Shown here: piece after piece, positions 24,387-32,847 of the stretch
Layout of the letters: every line of letters begins with the position of its first letter
Numbering within the stretch: the first letter of the stretch is position 1
The notes under the pieces: model-generated
Databases searched by the model: none
Seen by the model: the letters and a program-made list of their open reading frames with translations, nothing else
What the model was told of the DNA's origin: nothing
Made by a program: the position numbers and the translations under genes
From: Rhizobium ruizarguesonis
GTDB lineage: Bacteria; Pseudomonadota; Alphaproteobacteria; Rhizobiales; Rhizobiaceae
Assembly (NCBI RefSeq): GCF_012349115.1
Contig: NZ_PQIG01000111.1
Span: 62,001-126,000, forward strand
Direction: 5' to 3'
DNA length: 64,000 nucleotides

Positions 24387-25388
24387 TCAGGCGCTGACCG
24401 CCTCCTGCTCCGTTCCCGAAAAATCCACCGCCGCAAACGCTGCCGCCAGCACCTCCGGCCCGGCGCCGGTTTTCGCGGCATCGGTGGAGAGGATCTGGCG
24501 GTAGCGCCTTGCGCCGGGCTGGCCGGTGAAGAGGCCGACCATGTGGCGGGCCACGTGCTGTAGCCGACCGCCGCTGGCGATGTGGCGTTCGGCATAGGCC
24601 ATCATCCGGTCACGCAGCGTCTCCCAGTCCGGCTCGCTCGCCGGCGCACCAAAGAAGCGCTGGTCGATGTCGGCAAGGATCGCGGCATTCTGATAGGCGG
24701 CGCGGCCGAGCATGACGCCGTCGACATGGGCAAGGTGGGCTGCGGCTTCGTCGAGCGTGCGGATACCGCCATTGATGCCGATGAAGACATCGGGCCAGCG
24801 TTGTTTCATTCGATAGACGATCTCATAGTCGAGCGGCGGTATCTCGCGATTTTCCTTGGGGCTCAGGCCCTTCAGCCAGGCCTTGCGGGCATGGATCCAG
24901 ATCGCGTCGGCGCCGGCATCGAGAACGCGGGTGATCAGCTCGGGCAGCGCCTGTTCCGGTTCCTGCTCGTCGACGCCGATCCGGCATTTCACCGTCACCG
25001 GCACGGTCGCAACCCTTTTCATCGCCGCGATGCATTCGGCCACCGTCTCCGGCGTCAGCATCAGGCAGGCGCCGAAGGTGCCCGACTGCACACGGTCGGA
25101 GGGGCAGCCGACATTGAGGTTGATCTCGTCATAGAAGTAGGGTTCGGCAATCTTCACCGCCTCGGCAAGCTTTGCCGGGTCCGATCCGCCGAGCTGCAGC
25201 GCCAGCGGATGCTCGGCGGCGTCATGACCGAGCAGCCGGTCGCGTGGGCCGTGGATGATCGCATCGGCCACCACCATCTCGGTATAGAGCAGCGCCTCGT
25301 GGCTGATCTGCCGGTGGAAATAGCGGCAATGCCGATCCGTCCAGTCGATCATCGGGGCCACGGCGAAAATCGGCCTCTTCTCAGTCAT
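24387..25388 (-). CDS. dusA: tRNA-dihydrouridine synthase A
   Basis: 333 residues; reduces uridine in the D-loop of tRNA with FMN and NADPH. Family landmarks are the start VAPMIDWTDRHCRYFHR (FMN site), the catalytic cysteine in LNVGCPSDRVQSG, VKCRIGVDEQE, and GINGGIRTLDEA. It is convergent with the protease gene and lies downstream of cspA, whose terminator (25514-25545) separates them. Confidence 0.95.
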   Translation of the reverse strand: MTEKRPIFAVAPMIDWTDRHCRYFHRQISHEALLYTEMVVADAIIHGPRDRLLGHDAAEHPLALQLGGSDPAKLAEAVKIAEPYFYDEINLNVGCPSDRVQSGTFGACLMLTPETVAECIAAMKRVATVPVTVKCRIGVDEQEPEQALPELITRVLDAGADAIWIHARKAWLKGLSPKENREIPPLDYEIVYRMKQRWPDVFIGINGGIRTLDEAAAHLAHVDGVMLGRAAYQNAAILADIDQRFFGAPASEPDWETLRDRMMAYAERHIASGGRLQHVARHMVGLFTGQPGARRYRQILSTDAAKTGAGPEVLAAAFAAVDFSGTEQEAVSA

Positions 25389-25513
25389 CGACGTTCCATT
25401 GTTCCTTGTTCCCGCGGTACCGTCTCACGGCGCCGTCGCAGCCGCATGGGGCGGGATCATCCATAAAACGCGCATATAACACTTGCCGATGCGATCGACA
25501 AACCAGTGGCGCG

Positions 25514-25545
25514 CACAAACAGAAACAGCGCCCCTTGCGGAGCGC
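25514..25545 (-). terminator. Rho-independent terminator of the cold-shock gene
   Basis: On the minus strand, gcgctcc - gcaa - ggggcgc (one G-T pair) is followed by tgtttctgttt. It begins 29 bp after the stop codon of the cold-shock gene. Confidence 0.65.
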
Positions 25546-25574
25546 CGTTCATGCCGCGTGAGCGGAAGTCTGAC

Positions 25575-25787
25575 TTACGAAGCCGAGATGTTGACAGCCT
25601 TCGGGCCCTTGCCCATGCGGTCCGGCTCGGTGTCGAAGGTAACCTGCTGGCCCTCGCGCAGCGACTGAATGCCAGAAGCCTGCAGCGCAGAGATATGGAC
25701 GAAAACGTCCTTTGCGCCGCCATCCGGCGTGATGAAACCAAAACCCTTGTCCTGGTTGAAGAATTTTACGGTGCCCTTGGTGGCCAT
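25575..25787 (-). CDS. cspA: Cold-shock protein (CspA family)
   Basis: 70 residues, a single OB-fold cold-shock domain. RNA-binding motifs RNP1 (KGFGFI) and RNP2 (VFVHI) are intact: GTVKFFNQDKGFGFITPDGG then KDVFVHISALQ. It acts as an RNA chaperone. The start ATG 25787 has an aaagga ribosome site. The upstream region (25788-26541) is long and could include a thermosensing 5' leader, as in other csp genes. Rhizobia have several csp paralogues, so the letter is tentative. Confidence 0.92.
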   Translation of the reverse strand: MATKGTVKFFNQDKGFGFITPDGGAKDVFVHISALQASGIQSLREGQQVTFDTEPDRMGKGPKAVNISAS

Positions 25788-26541
25788 TGGGATCGTCCTT
25801 TTCCCTTAGTCTGTGTAGTATCCGCGCCCCCGAGAGGAAGCGGACGGCTTTAGCTTTCGCCCCGATCGATTGGGACGAAGGGTCAGTCGGAGAAGTCACG
25901 TACGGGGAAAGAACGTCTACGTAGGCGGGTATTCCCGCGCCGCCTTCCAAACGGAAGGGATTACCACATCAGTCCAGTCACCGGCATGCAAATGCCCGAG
26001 TAAGTCAATTCGTGCCAGCATTTCGGGCAAAAAGCAAGCGGGATTATTGTGGCATGCCCGCATCGATGTCGGGAAATGCCGAAGATTCAGATACTTGACT
26101 AAGGGTTACCAGATCCTTGCACGGCTGTGCCATAGCGGGATTCCGTGCCGAAACGGGATGGCGGGCGGATTCGATAGCCGGGCAGGGATTTCGTGGGCGG
26201 TCGGGGCGGCGGTCACACCGATCAGTCTTCATGGTGAAGAGGATCGCAGAGTCTGCTCTCCAGTGTTCCTCGCGCCGTCTTTGCTCCGCCCTCATCCTGA
26301 GGTGCGTAGCCCGCAGGGGCGAAGCCTCGAAGGACGGGGGCGGCCACCGGCGCCATTGCCTTCATAGGGGGCTTTGTGGAATGCAGTGGGAGGAGCTTCC
26401 ACGCCCGCCCTCGTGGTTCGAGACGGCCCCTTGGGCCTCCTCACCATGAGGGCTCTCTTTGGCGCCTGCGGCTTTTATTCTACCGCTAGTGCAATTGTCC
26501 GCTCCATCCTCGTCGTAGGCTAGACCCCAACGGCTTCCCAC
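25788..26541. other. Long intergenic region with R3 repeat
   Basis: About 750 bp between the two minus-strand genes. It holds the cspA promoter/leader (right of 25788), one R3 copy (26288-26336) and an additional inverted block at about 26420-26455 (ggttcgagacggcccc...cctcctcaccatgag). Reading frames here are not codon-like; I see no gene. Confidence 0.5.
26288..26336 (+). repeat. R3 dispersed repeat, copy 2
   Basis: Core 'catcctgaggtgcgtagccc' continuing gcaggggcgaagcctcgaaggacg. Matches 1501-1548 in reverse complement and 42069-42115 in direct orientation. Confidence 0.75.
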
Positions 26542-27009
26542 CTACTGTGCATCCCCCAGCAACCCGCTCAGGCTCCAGGGTTTATCACCCTTCTGGTTGG
26601 CGATGTCGTCGACCTTCCAGCCGCCGTGTTCGCGGACCAGGGTGTAGAAGAGCGTCACTTCTTCGCCGTTTTCGAACTCCACCTCCACCTCGGCCTTGTC
26701 ATCCAGCAGGATCGGTTGGCCGATCCTGACGTCGCTGGCCGCGCCATCCTGACCCGCGATGACGGGATCGAAGTCGATTGCGCCGACATCGCCCTCCGGC
26801 GTGTTGTCGAGATCGGTCTGAAGGAGCTCGTTCAGGTGGTCGGAGAAAAACGTCGAATAGGGCGAGGGTGCCTCGGCGTCGCTGTTGTCGGTGTCGTAGC
26901 TGTAGAGCGCCTTGAGCAGCGCCTTCGGCGTCTTGTAAGTCTGCGCCGATGCAGGCAGGGCTGCGAGCGCCGAGACGGCGAGGGCGAGGATGAATGTGGG
27001 CAGGCGCAT
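26542..27009 (-). CDS. DUF3828-type exported protein
   Basis: 155 residues with a clean signal peptide (MRLPTFILALAVSALAALPASA, cleavage after ASA-QT). The mature part is acidic and has the DUF3828-like pattern: TPKALLKALYSYDTD near the start, PVIAGQDG in the middle and VREHGGWKVDDI near the end. It is probably periplasmic; function unknown. Its promoter region is preceded by the R2 repeat. Confidence 0.8.
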   Translation of the reverse strand: MRLPTFILALAVSALAALPASAQTYKTPKALLKALYSYDTDNSDAEAPSPYSTFFSDHLNELLQTDLDNTPEGDVGAIDFDPVIAGQDGAASDVRIGQPILLDDKAEVEVEFENGEEVTLFYTLVREHGGWKVDDIANQKGDKPWSLSGLLGDAQ

Positions 27010-27325
27010 GCGAACTCTCCTCGGATGAGCGGTGAATCATAGCGGAATCGGGCGCGGAGGTGGAGCGGCATTTTTGGAGGGGGGGCTTGGCCCGAACTCC
27101 CTCTTCTCCCCAGTGGGGAGAAGGTGGCCCGAAGGGGCGGATGAGGGGGCCGCACGGCACACCCTGATTGTTGATCTATTGCTCTTCGCCTATGCTCAGG
27201 GCATTCGCGGCTTTGCCACTCACCCCCTCATCCGGCTGCCGCCACCTTCTCCCCGCTGGGGAGAAGAGATTCGTGGCGGCGCCTTGTTCCGAGCAACTCT
27301 GCGTCGCAGGCAATCCAGCCGTGGC
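27010..27325. other. Intergenic region mostly occupied by an R2 repeat
   Basis: A 316-bp gap; the R2 element (27097-27268) fills over half of it. No ORF supported. Confidence 0.6.
27097..27268. repeat. R2 dispersed repeat, copy 1 (172 bp, inverted ends)
   Basis: Equal in length (172 bp) to the copy at 58395-58566. Each end reads cttctccccnnnggggag, and internal blocks ggtggcccgaagggncggatgagggggc, gcattcgcggctttgcc and caccccctcatc are shared. Inverted ends with a conserved interior suggest a miniature mobile element. Confidence 0.85.
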
Positions 27326-30300
27326 CTAGATCAATGCCTCATGCGACAGCGCAAACGACGGCTCGAAGACGTCCTTCACGGCCAGCGTGAAATCGTGGCT
27401 GGTGACGTTTCCGGCCGCGTCATAGGCTTCCGCGGTGAAGGTCAGGCTGTGGGTGCTTTCGTAGTCGATCGCCGCCTTCGTCTGGATCTTGTTGCCGACG
27501 AGCTTGAAGATGCCGTCAGCATCGTCCGTCAGCCGCCATTTCACCGTGTCGCCTTCAGGATCGACGGCCGTGAGAAGGCCGACCGAGGTGCCGTTCGCGA
27601 TATTCTCGGAGACCGAGCTGCGCGAGAAGGTGAGGTTGGTCGGGGCCTTGTTGACCGGCGTCTCGTTGACGTCGAGGACGTTGATCGTGATGTCCTTTTC
27701 GACCGTGACCTTGCCGTCGGAAACAGCGATCTTGATCGTGTGCGACTTGTCCGTCTCGTAGTCCAGCGCCTTCGAGGTGACGATGCGATTGCCATTGAGC
27801 CGGAAGTGATCGTCCGCGCCGTTGATCAGCGTGTAGGTGAGGGCATCGCCGTCGGCGTCCTTGGCGCTGAGCAGGCCGACCGTGGTCCAGATCGGGGTGC
27901 TCTCCAACAGGGAGGTTTTCGAAAGCTGGATATTGGTGGGAGCGCTGTTGCTACCGTCGGGCGTGAACTTTCCCTTGGCGAAATCGTAGACGCCGTCGGC
28001 AAAGCGGGCGAATTCAACGTCGGTCAGCGTATCCTTGCCCTCCAGGGCGCTCGTCAGGATGTGGCTGCCATTGTTCAACGCGAAGGAGTATTTGGCGAAA
28101 TTGCCTGAGAAGACCGCCGTATCGATGCCCGCACCGCCCAAAAGCACGTCGTTGCCGGCGCCGCCTTCGAATTTGTCATTGCCGCCGGTTCCGTAGAAAT
28201 AGTCGTCGCCGCCGCCGGTCTTGACGTCGATGCCGAAGGCGGTGCCGAAGATGTCGACGTGGCGGTTTGCCAGTTCGTCGGAGAGGTCGGCATGGGCGCT
28301 GTCGGTTAAAGTCAGTGCGAGGACGTCGTTCTCATAGCCCGGCATTTCGTATTTGACGATCTTGTCGAAGCTTTCGAACTGCGCGGCCGAAGCAAGAACC
28401 TCGGCTCCCGCCGTTTCAAGTATTTCGACGTTCTTAATCGTCAGGCCGGCAAGCCCGATATATTCCATGCCGGTGCCTAACGTCGGCTCGATGACACGCA
28501 GCGTGTCAATGCCGGCGCCACCGTCGATCACTCCGGAAATCGAGGAAGAGTGTGTCCGCAAGGTGATGGCATCATTGCCGTCGCCGGCGTCGATATTGAA
28601 GGTCTCGGGGGTGGTGGAAACATTGTCGCCGTCGAAGATCGCGTCGTTGCCCGCGCCGCCGGTCAGCTTGTCATTGCCGCCATTACCATAGATCGTGTCG
28701 TTGCCAATGCCGCCGTCTAGAATGTCATTGCCAGCGGCACCGTATAGATGGTCGTTGCCGCCGCCGGTCTTGACGTCGATACCGGAGCCGGTGCTGCCGA
28801 TGGTGACCGAATTGTTTGCCAGTTCGTCGGAAAGATCGAGATGGCCACCGTCCGTCAATCTCAAGGAGATGGGAAACTGCTCGGTCGCACCGGTCGAGCT
28901 GATGATCTTGTCGAAGCTTTCGAACTGAGCGGACGATCCTCTAGTCTCGCCCACCGACACGTCGAGGATTTCAAAGTTCTTGATCGTCAGGCCCGTCATA
29001 TCAGTTGCTCTTAGCGTGTCGATGCCGTCGCCGCCGTCGACTGTTCCTGACATCTGGCTGAAGAGGCCCGAACCCAAACCCACGGTATCGTTGCCACTTC
29101 CGGCATCGATATTGAAGATTTCCCCACTATCGCCAATACTGTCGTCACCTGCGCCACCCTTGATGATGTCATTGCCGAGACCGCCGGATAGCGAGTCATT
29201 GCCGTCTCCGCCGTCTAAAGTGTCGTTGCCAGCGGTACCGCCCAGACGGTCGTCGCCGCCACCCGTCGTCACGTCCATGCTGGAGCCAATGCCGATGATT
29301 TGGACCTTACGGCTTCCCAGCTCGTCGGAAAGATCGAGATGGGCGCTGTCCGTCAATTGCATGAGGATGATATTGGCCGGATTGTCCGTGTTTGTGATCT
29401 TGTCGAAGCTTTCGAACTGCGCCGCCGAGCCGATAGCCCATGTTCCCGTATCAAGGATTTCGAAGTTCTTGATCGTCAGGCCAGTCAGAAGACCGGCTTG
29501 CAGCTTGTCGGTGCCGGCACCGCCATCGACGGTTCCGGAATCGGCGATGCTGTCATAGCTCTGCAAGATCACGGTGTCATTGCCATCGCCGGCATCGATG
29601 TCGAAGGCTTCGGAGCTAATGCCATTGGAAATTTGGCCATCCATGATCTTGTCGTTGCCGACGCCGCCCCTGATCACGTCGTTTCCGTTGCCGCCGTCGA
29701 TGGTGTCGTTGCCAGCTCCGCCGGTCAACCGGTCATTTCCTGCATTGCCGTCGATGACGTCGTCGCCGGCGCCTCCGTCCAGGATGTCATTTCCGCTGAG
29801 CCCGGTGAGGTGGTCCCTGGTACCGCCGGTGGTGACGTCGATACTGGTGGTGTCCTTGTCAGGAGAGATGTAGACCACGCTGGGTCCGATCTCCTGCGAG
29901 AGATCGACATGAGCGCTGTCCGTCAATCGCAAGGTGATCGTAGGAGTGAAGCCGGGACCGAGGTTGGGGGTGATAATCTTCTCGAAGCTTTCGAACTGCG
30001 CGGACGATCCGGTAACTTCCAATCCTTGCGTGTCGAGGATTTCGAAGCTTTTGATCGTCAGGCCGGTCAAATTGGTGGCTTGCAGCGTGTCGACACCGAT
30101 ACCGCCATCGACTTTACCGGAGGGCGTGCTGCCAGGCATCTGTGACAATAACACGGTGTCCTTGCCCTCACCGGCATCGATATTGAAGACGCCGGTCGTA
30201 GAACCTTCATCGACAATCAAATCGTCGCCGGCACCACCCTTGATGACGTCATTGCCGGCGCCGCCGAAGAGCTTGTCGTTGCCGTCGCCGCCATTCAGCA

Positions 30301-30610
30301 CGTCGTCGCCAGCTTCGCCTTTGATCAGATCGTCGCCAACGCCACCGCTTAGCGTGTCTGCACCGTCACCACCCGAGATGGTGTCATTGCCTGCGCCCGT
30401 CGTGATCGTGTTGTCACCGCTCGAGCCCGTCACGTTTGCGGAAACCGAGCCCAGTTCGTCGGCCAGATCTGCCACGCCGGAATCGGAGACGACCAGAGTG
30501 ACGGCGGCGAGGGGAGTGGCTTCAGAGTGGCGGATAACGTCGTACGCTTCGAACTCAGCGCCGGTCCTGGTAAGCGTGGCGCCGTTCGTGTCCAGAATAT
30601 TCAAGGCCAT
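27326..30610 (-). CDS. RTX-type calcium-binding repeat protein with cadherin-like C-terminus, probable type I secreted
   Basis: 1094 residues without a signal peptide. Nonapeptide blocks of the GGxGxDxLx type (for example GGAGNDVIKGGAGDD) run through residues 60-870 and bind calcium after secretion. Five copies of a longer module can be seen: SAQFESFDKI, then LTDSAHLDLSDEL, then xDVxTGGGxD, RTX rows, FNIDAGDGNDT, and GLTIKNFEILD. From about residue 885 two cadherin-like domains (DADGDALTYTLI, DPEGDTVKWRLTDD) lead to the C-terminus, ending FALSHEALI. No T1SS genes lie nearby, so a transporter elsewhere would be needed. Likely surface adhesion or biofilm role. Confidence 0.88.
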   Translation of the reverse strand: MALNILDTNGATLTRTGAEFEAYDVIRHSEATPLAAVTLVVSDSGVADLADELGSVSANVTGSSGDNTITTGAGNDTISGGDGADTLSGGVGDDLIKGEAGDDVLNGGDGNDKLFGGAGNDVIKGGAGDDLIVDEGSTTGVFNIDAGEGKDTVLLSQMPGSTPSGKVDGGIGVDTLQATNLTGLTIKSFEILDTQGLEVTGSSAQFESFEKIITPNLGPGFTPTITLRLTDSAHVDLSQEIGPSVVYISPDKDTTSIDVTTGGTRDHLTGLSGNDILDGGAGDDVIDGNAGNDRLTGGAGNDTIDGGNGNDVIRGGVGNDKIMDGQISNGISSEAFDIDAGDGNDTVILQSYDSIADSGTVDGGAGTDKLQAGLLTGLTIKNFEILDTGTWAIGSAAQFESFDKITNTDNPANIILMQLTDSAHLDLSDELGSRKVQIIGIGSSMDVTTGGGDDRLGGTAGNDTLDGGDGNDSLSGGLGNDIIKGGAGDDSIGDSGEIFNIDAGSGNDTVGLGSGLFSQMSGTVDGGDGIDTLRATDMTGLTIKNFEILDVSVGETRGSSAQFESFDKIISSTGATEQFPISLRLTDGGHLDLSDELANNSVTIGSTGSGIDVKTGGGNDHLYGAAGNDILDGGIGNDTIYGNGGNDKLTGGAGNDAIFDGDNVSTTPETFNIDAGDGNDAITLRTHSSSISGVIDGGAGIDTLRVIEPTLGTGMEYIGLAGLTIKNVEILETAGAEVLASAAQFESFDKIVKYEMPGYENDVLALTLTDSAHADLSDELANRHVDIFGTAFGIDVKTGGGDDYFYGTGGNDKFEGGAGNDVLLGGAGIDTAVFSGNFAKYSFALNNGSHILTSALEGKDTLTDVEFARFADGVYDFAKGKFTPDGSNSAPTNIQLSKTSLLESTPIWTTVGLLSAKDADGDALTYTLINGADDHFRLNGNRIVTSKALDYETDKSHTIKIAVSDGKVTVEKDITINVLDVNETPVNKAPTNLTFSRSSVSENIANGTSVGLLTAVDPEGDTVKWRLTDDADGIFKLVGNKIQTKAAIDYESTHSLTFTAEAYDAAGNVTSHDFTLAVKDVFEPSFALSHEALI

Positions 30611-30990
30611 ATATATCTTTCCCCAAAAGATGCGTTGTACTCGGCAATATGAGACATCCCCGAAAGAACTGTTTTATTGCTCGGCGGACGACAACCCCTC
30701 GGTGATCTATGCCAATCTCCGATTAAGTTTTCAATGCAAAATTGTGTCTTTTGATTGCTTTTTTAATGAAAAACTAAGGATGAAATACTGGGGAAACGAG
30801 TTTTAATTTGAGAACTCAATGCGATATTTTGGTCTCCTAAATAGTATTACCTTTCATTTTTGAGTGAGATGCTCTCGCGAAAATTGTGTTTTCAGTGGGT
30901 TCTTCGGTGGTGCCGCGCCGCGCGACCATCCCCGTTGCTATCGTAGGTTGGTGCTAGCTTCGACTTGTCCGGCTTTCCGCGCGGGAGGTG
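30611..30990. other. AT-rich intergenic region
   Basis: 380 bp upstream of the RTX gene, with long A/T runs at 30740-30870 ('tttttaatgaaaaactaagg'). It is probably the RTX promoter and leader. No ORF or clear operator was recognised. Confidence 0.5.
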
Positions 30991-31377
30991 TCACACGAGC
31001 TTGATGAGGCCTGCTTCCGTGGGTCTGAAGCCGCAGGCGCGGTAGAGGCCGGTCAGATGCGGCTCGAAATCGACATGCAGCCACTCTGCACCCCGCTCCC
31101 GCGCAACCCGCGTCGCTTCCCTGACCAGCCGCGTCGCGATCCCCTGCCGGCGCATGTCAGGGTGAACTGACGTGTCGAGGATGAAGGCATGAATGCCGCC
31201 ATCCCAGGCGACGTTGACGAAGCCGGTAAGCTGGTTGTCGTGGTAGGCGCCGATATGGGTGAGGCTGCGGGAGAGGATGGCGGCGAAGTCACGCGGGGCG
31301 GGGGCGCCCCAGGCGGCGGACCAGAGGGCGTTGAATTCGGCGGCGGAGGGGAAGGGGTCGATGCGGAGTTCTGGCAT
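30991..31377 (-). CDS. GNAT family N-acetyltransferase
   Basis: 128 residues; acetyl-CoA loop DMRRQGIATRLVREATR (about residues 76-92) and the final GLYRACGFRPTEAG complete the GNAT fold. The small size and pattern match the single-domain acetyltransferases of small amines. It is next to the AT-rich HNH gene but its own codon use is normal for the region. Confidence 0.88.
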   Translation of the reverse strand: MPELRIDPFPSAAEFNALWSAAWGAPAPRDFAAILSRSLTHIGAYHDNQLTGFVNVAWDGGIHAFILDTSVHPDMRRQGIATRLVREATRVARERGAEWLHVDFEPHLTGLYRACGFRPTEAGLIKLV

Positions 31378-31596
31378 TGGTGACGGCTCCTTCCCTCACG
31401 CTCGCGGTGTTTTGGATGACGTGACGGGCCCTGGCGCGTGTCCTGATATAACCTAAACCTGCCCCCATATTTTTTGCAGTGGCGTTCCAAGGTATTCAGC
31501 CATTGCAAGTGCCGTTCATCGAACTGCATATCCCCATGGGTGGAATTGAGTTCAGAAGGTCAAGGAGACTTCGCGGCTTCCACTATAGCGGGAAAT

Positions 31597-32619
31597 ATGC
31601 CAGTCATTGAATCATTTCAATTAGTCGGGGAGCAATCTGTGGCTGCACGAAAGAGCGTAGTAATTCATCCAACTATAAAGGAGGCGCTTGGTTACGACGT
31701 CAACGATAGTGATGGCAATGTCATCAAGGACTGGAAATCTAGGACGCGCAGGGTATGTAAGCCATGCTGGGAGCTTAAATATTGTCCGTATGGTCCCTTC
31801 GTTGAGCAATCCCCATTGTTGCCAGTTGTGCGATCTGATTCAGAGGAGCAGATCCGCTATTTCAAGGAATGTATTGAGACTGGCCTTGTCGGTTCCATAA
31901 GCGAGCTAGATGACGATGACGTGGCTGAATACAAGGCATGGTTAAACGACGAAGACCTCTTGGTTGCTCAAGCGATAAACAGGTTGCAGCGGGATGCTGC
32001 ATTGGAGACGGCTTCCCAACTTGATAGTGACGAGGCCAAAATAGCAAATTGGCTAGGCGGACCGTTGCCATCCATTCAAGAATACAGAGTTTCATTTGAG
32101 CAAGAGCATCCCTCTACGAATGAACGTGACCACACCCCAGAATTTTGGGCCAAGATTAAAAAGGAGGTATCCAGAATTCGGAGCGAATACCGAAATGCAA
32201 TCAAGGATAGAAAATACGATTATAGACAGCCACTGGAGCCGGCGCGTTTGGCTTGGTTTAAGAAGGTAATTGCAGAATACGATTCTGCTTCTCACCCAGA
32301 GACGATTCCAGAAATTTTTGAAGATTCAAGATGTAATATATTTGGCCATATCTGTCCTGTTTTCTTTGTTGCCGAAGCAATAACCGAGACCAACGAACAA
32401 AGAAAGTTTGGAAGGCACAGCATCCCTTTCGCCACGCGTATAAGAATAGTTAGGCGAGACAACTATACGTGCCAGCATTGCGGCAAGCACCTTAGGGATG
32501 ACGAAGTCGAGTTCGATCACATCATCCCGGTCTCGAAAGGAGGTAGCTCTGAGGAGCACAATATTCGTCTCACTTGCTTCGATTGCAATCGAGATAAGAG
32601 CGATAAATATGTCCCGTAA
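31597..32619 (+). CDS. HNH endonuclease-like protein with N-terminal cysteine cluster
   Basis: 340 residues from ATG 31597 (a TTG-initiated reading starts at 31474). The C-terminal HNH nuclease domain is clear: RRDNYTCQHCGKHLRDDEVE, then FDHIIPVSKGGSSEEHNI and RLTCFDCNRDK. Two CxxC pairs bind zinc and the DH gives the catalytic histidine. Near residue 51 is a second cluster, RRVCKPCWELKYCPYGPFVE. The middle is helical. The gene is visibly AT-rich with rare codons, unlike its neighbours, so it is probably transferred. Whether it is a defence nuclease or a free-standing effector is unknown. Confidence 0.75.
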   Translation: MPVIESFQLVGEQSVAARKSVVIHPTIKEALGYDVNDSDGNVIKDWKSRTRRVCKPCWELKYCPYGPFVEQSPLLPVVRSDSEEQIRYFKECIETGLVGSISELDDDDVAEYKAWLNDEDLLVAQAINRLQRDAALETASQLDSDEAKIANWLGGPLPSIQEYRVSFEQEHPSTNERDHTPEFWAKIKKEVSRIRSEYRNAIKDRKYDYRQPLEPARLAWFKKVIAEYDSASHPETIPEIFEDSRCNIFGHICPVFFVAEAITETNEQRKFGRHSIPFATRIRIVRRDNYTCQHCGKHLRDDEVEFDHIIPVSKGGSSEEHNIRLTCFDCNRDKSDKYVP

Positions 32620-32847
32620 TCTGTCAACCTAGCCAACTGACCTGAGTTCTTTTTTTGGTTCAGATAGCTGCATGTGTGATTGACACGGGGGAGTTTCTTG
32701 AATGCCAATCGCAGATTGATTGCCTTTAAGCCAACGCAACAGTGTCGTTCATTCCGGAGCATCGGAGCGAGTTGTTTCCAAATGAGCCATTTTAGGAGAT
32801 GGCGTCTTGCGCCAGATTTTGGATCAGTTCCGCTACGAGGGGCAACC

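Noticed and set aside
25870..26367. 165-aa ORF on the plus strand in the cspA upstream region
   Set aside because: Its sequence is arginine- and glycine-rich and biased by the R3 repeat; it has no recognisable domain and overlaps the expected csp promoter/leader.
28353..30806. Several plus-strand ORFs opposite the RTX gene
   Set aside because: Low-complexity Ser/Pro-rich or Val/Asp-rich shadows of the repeat-rich minus-strand gene.
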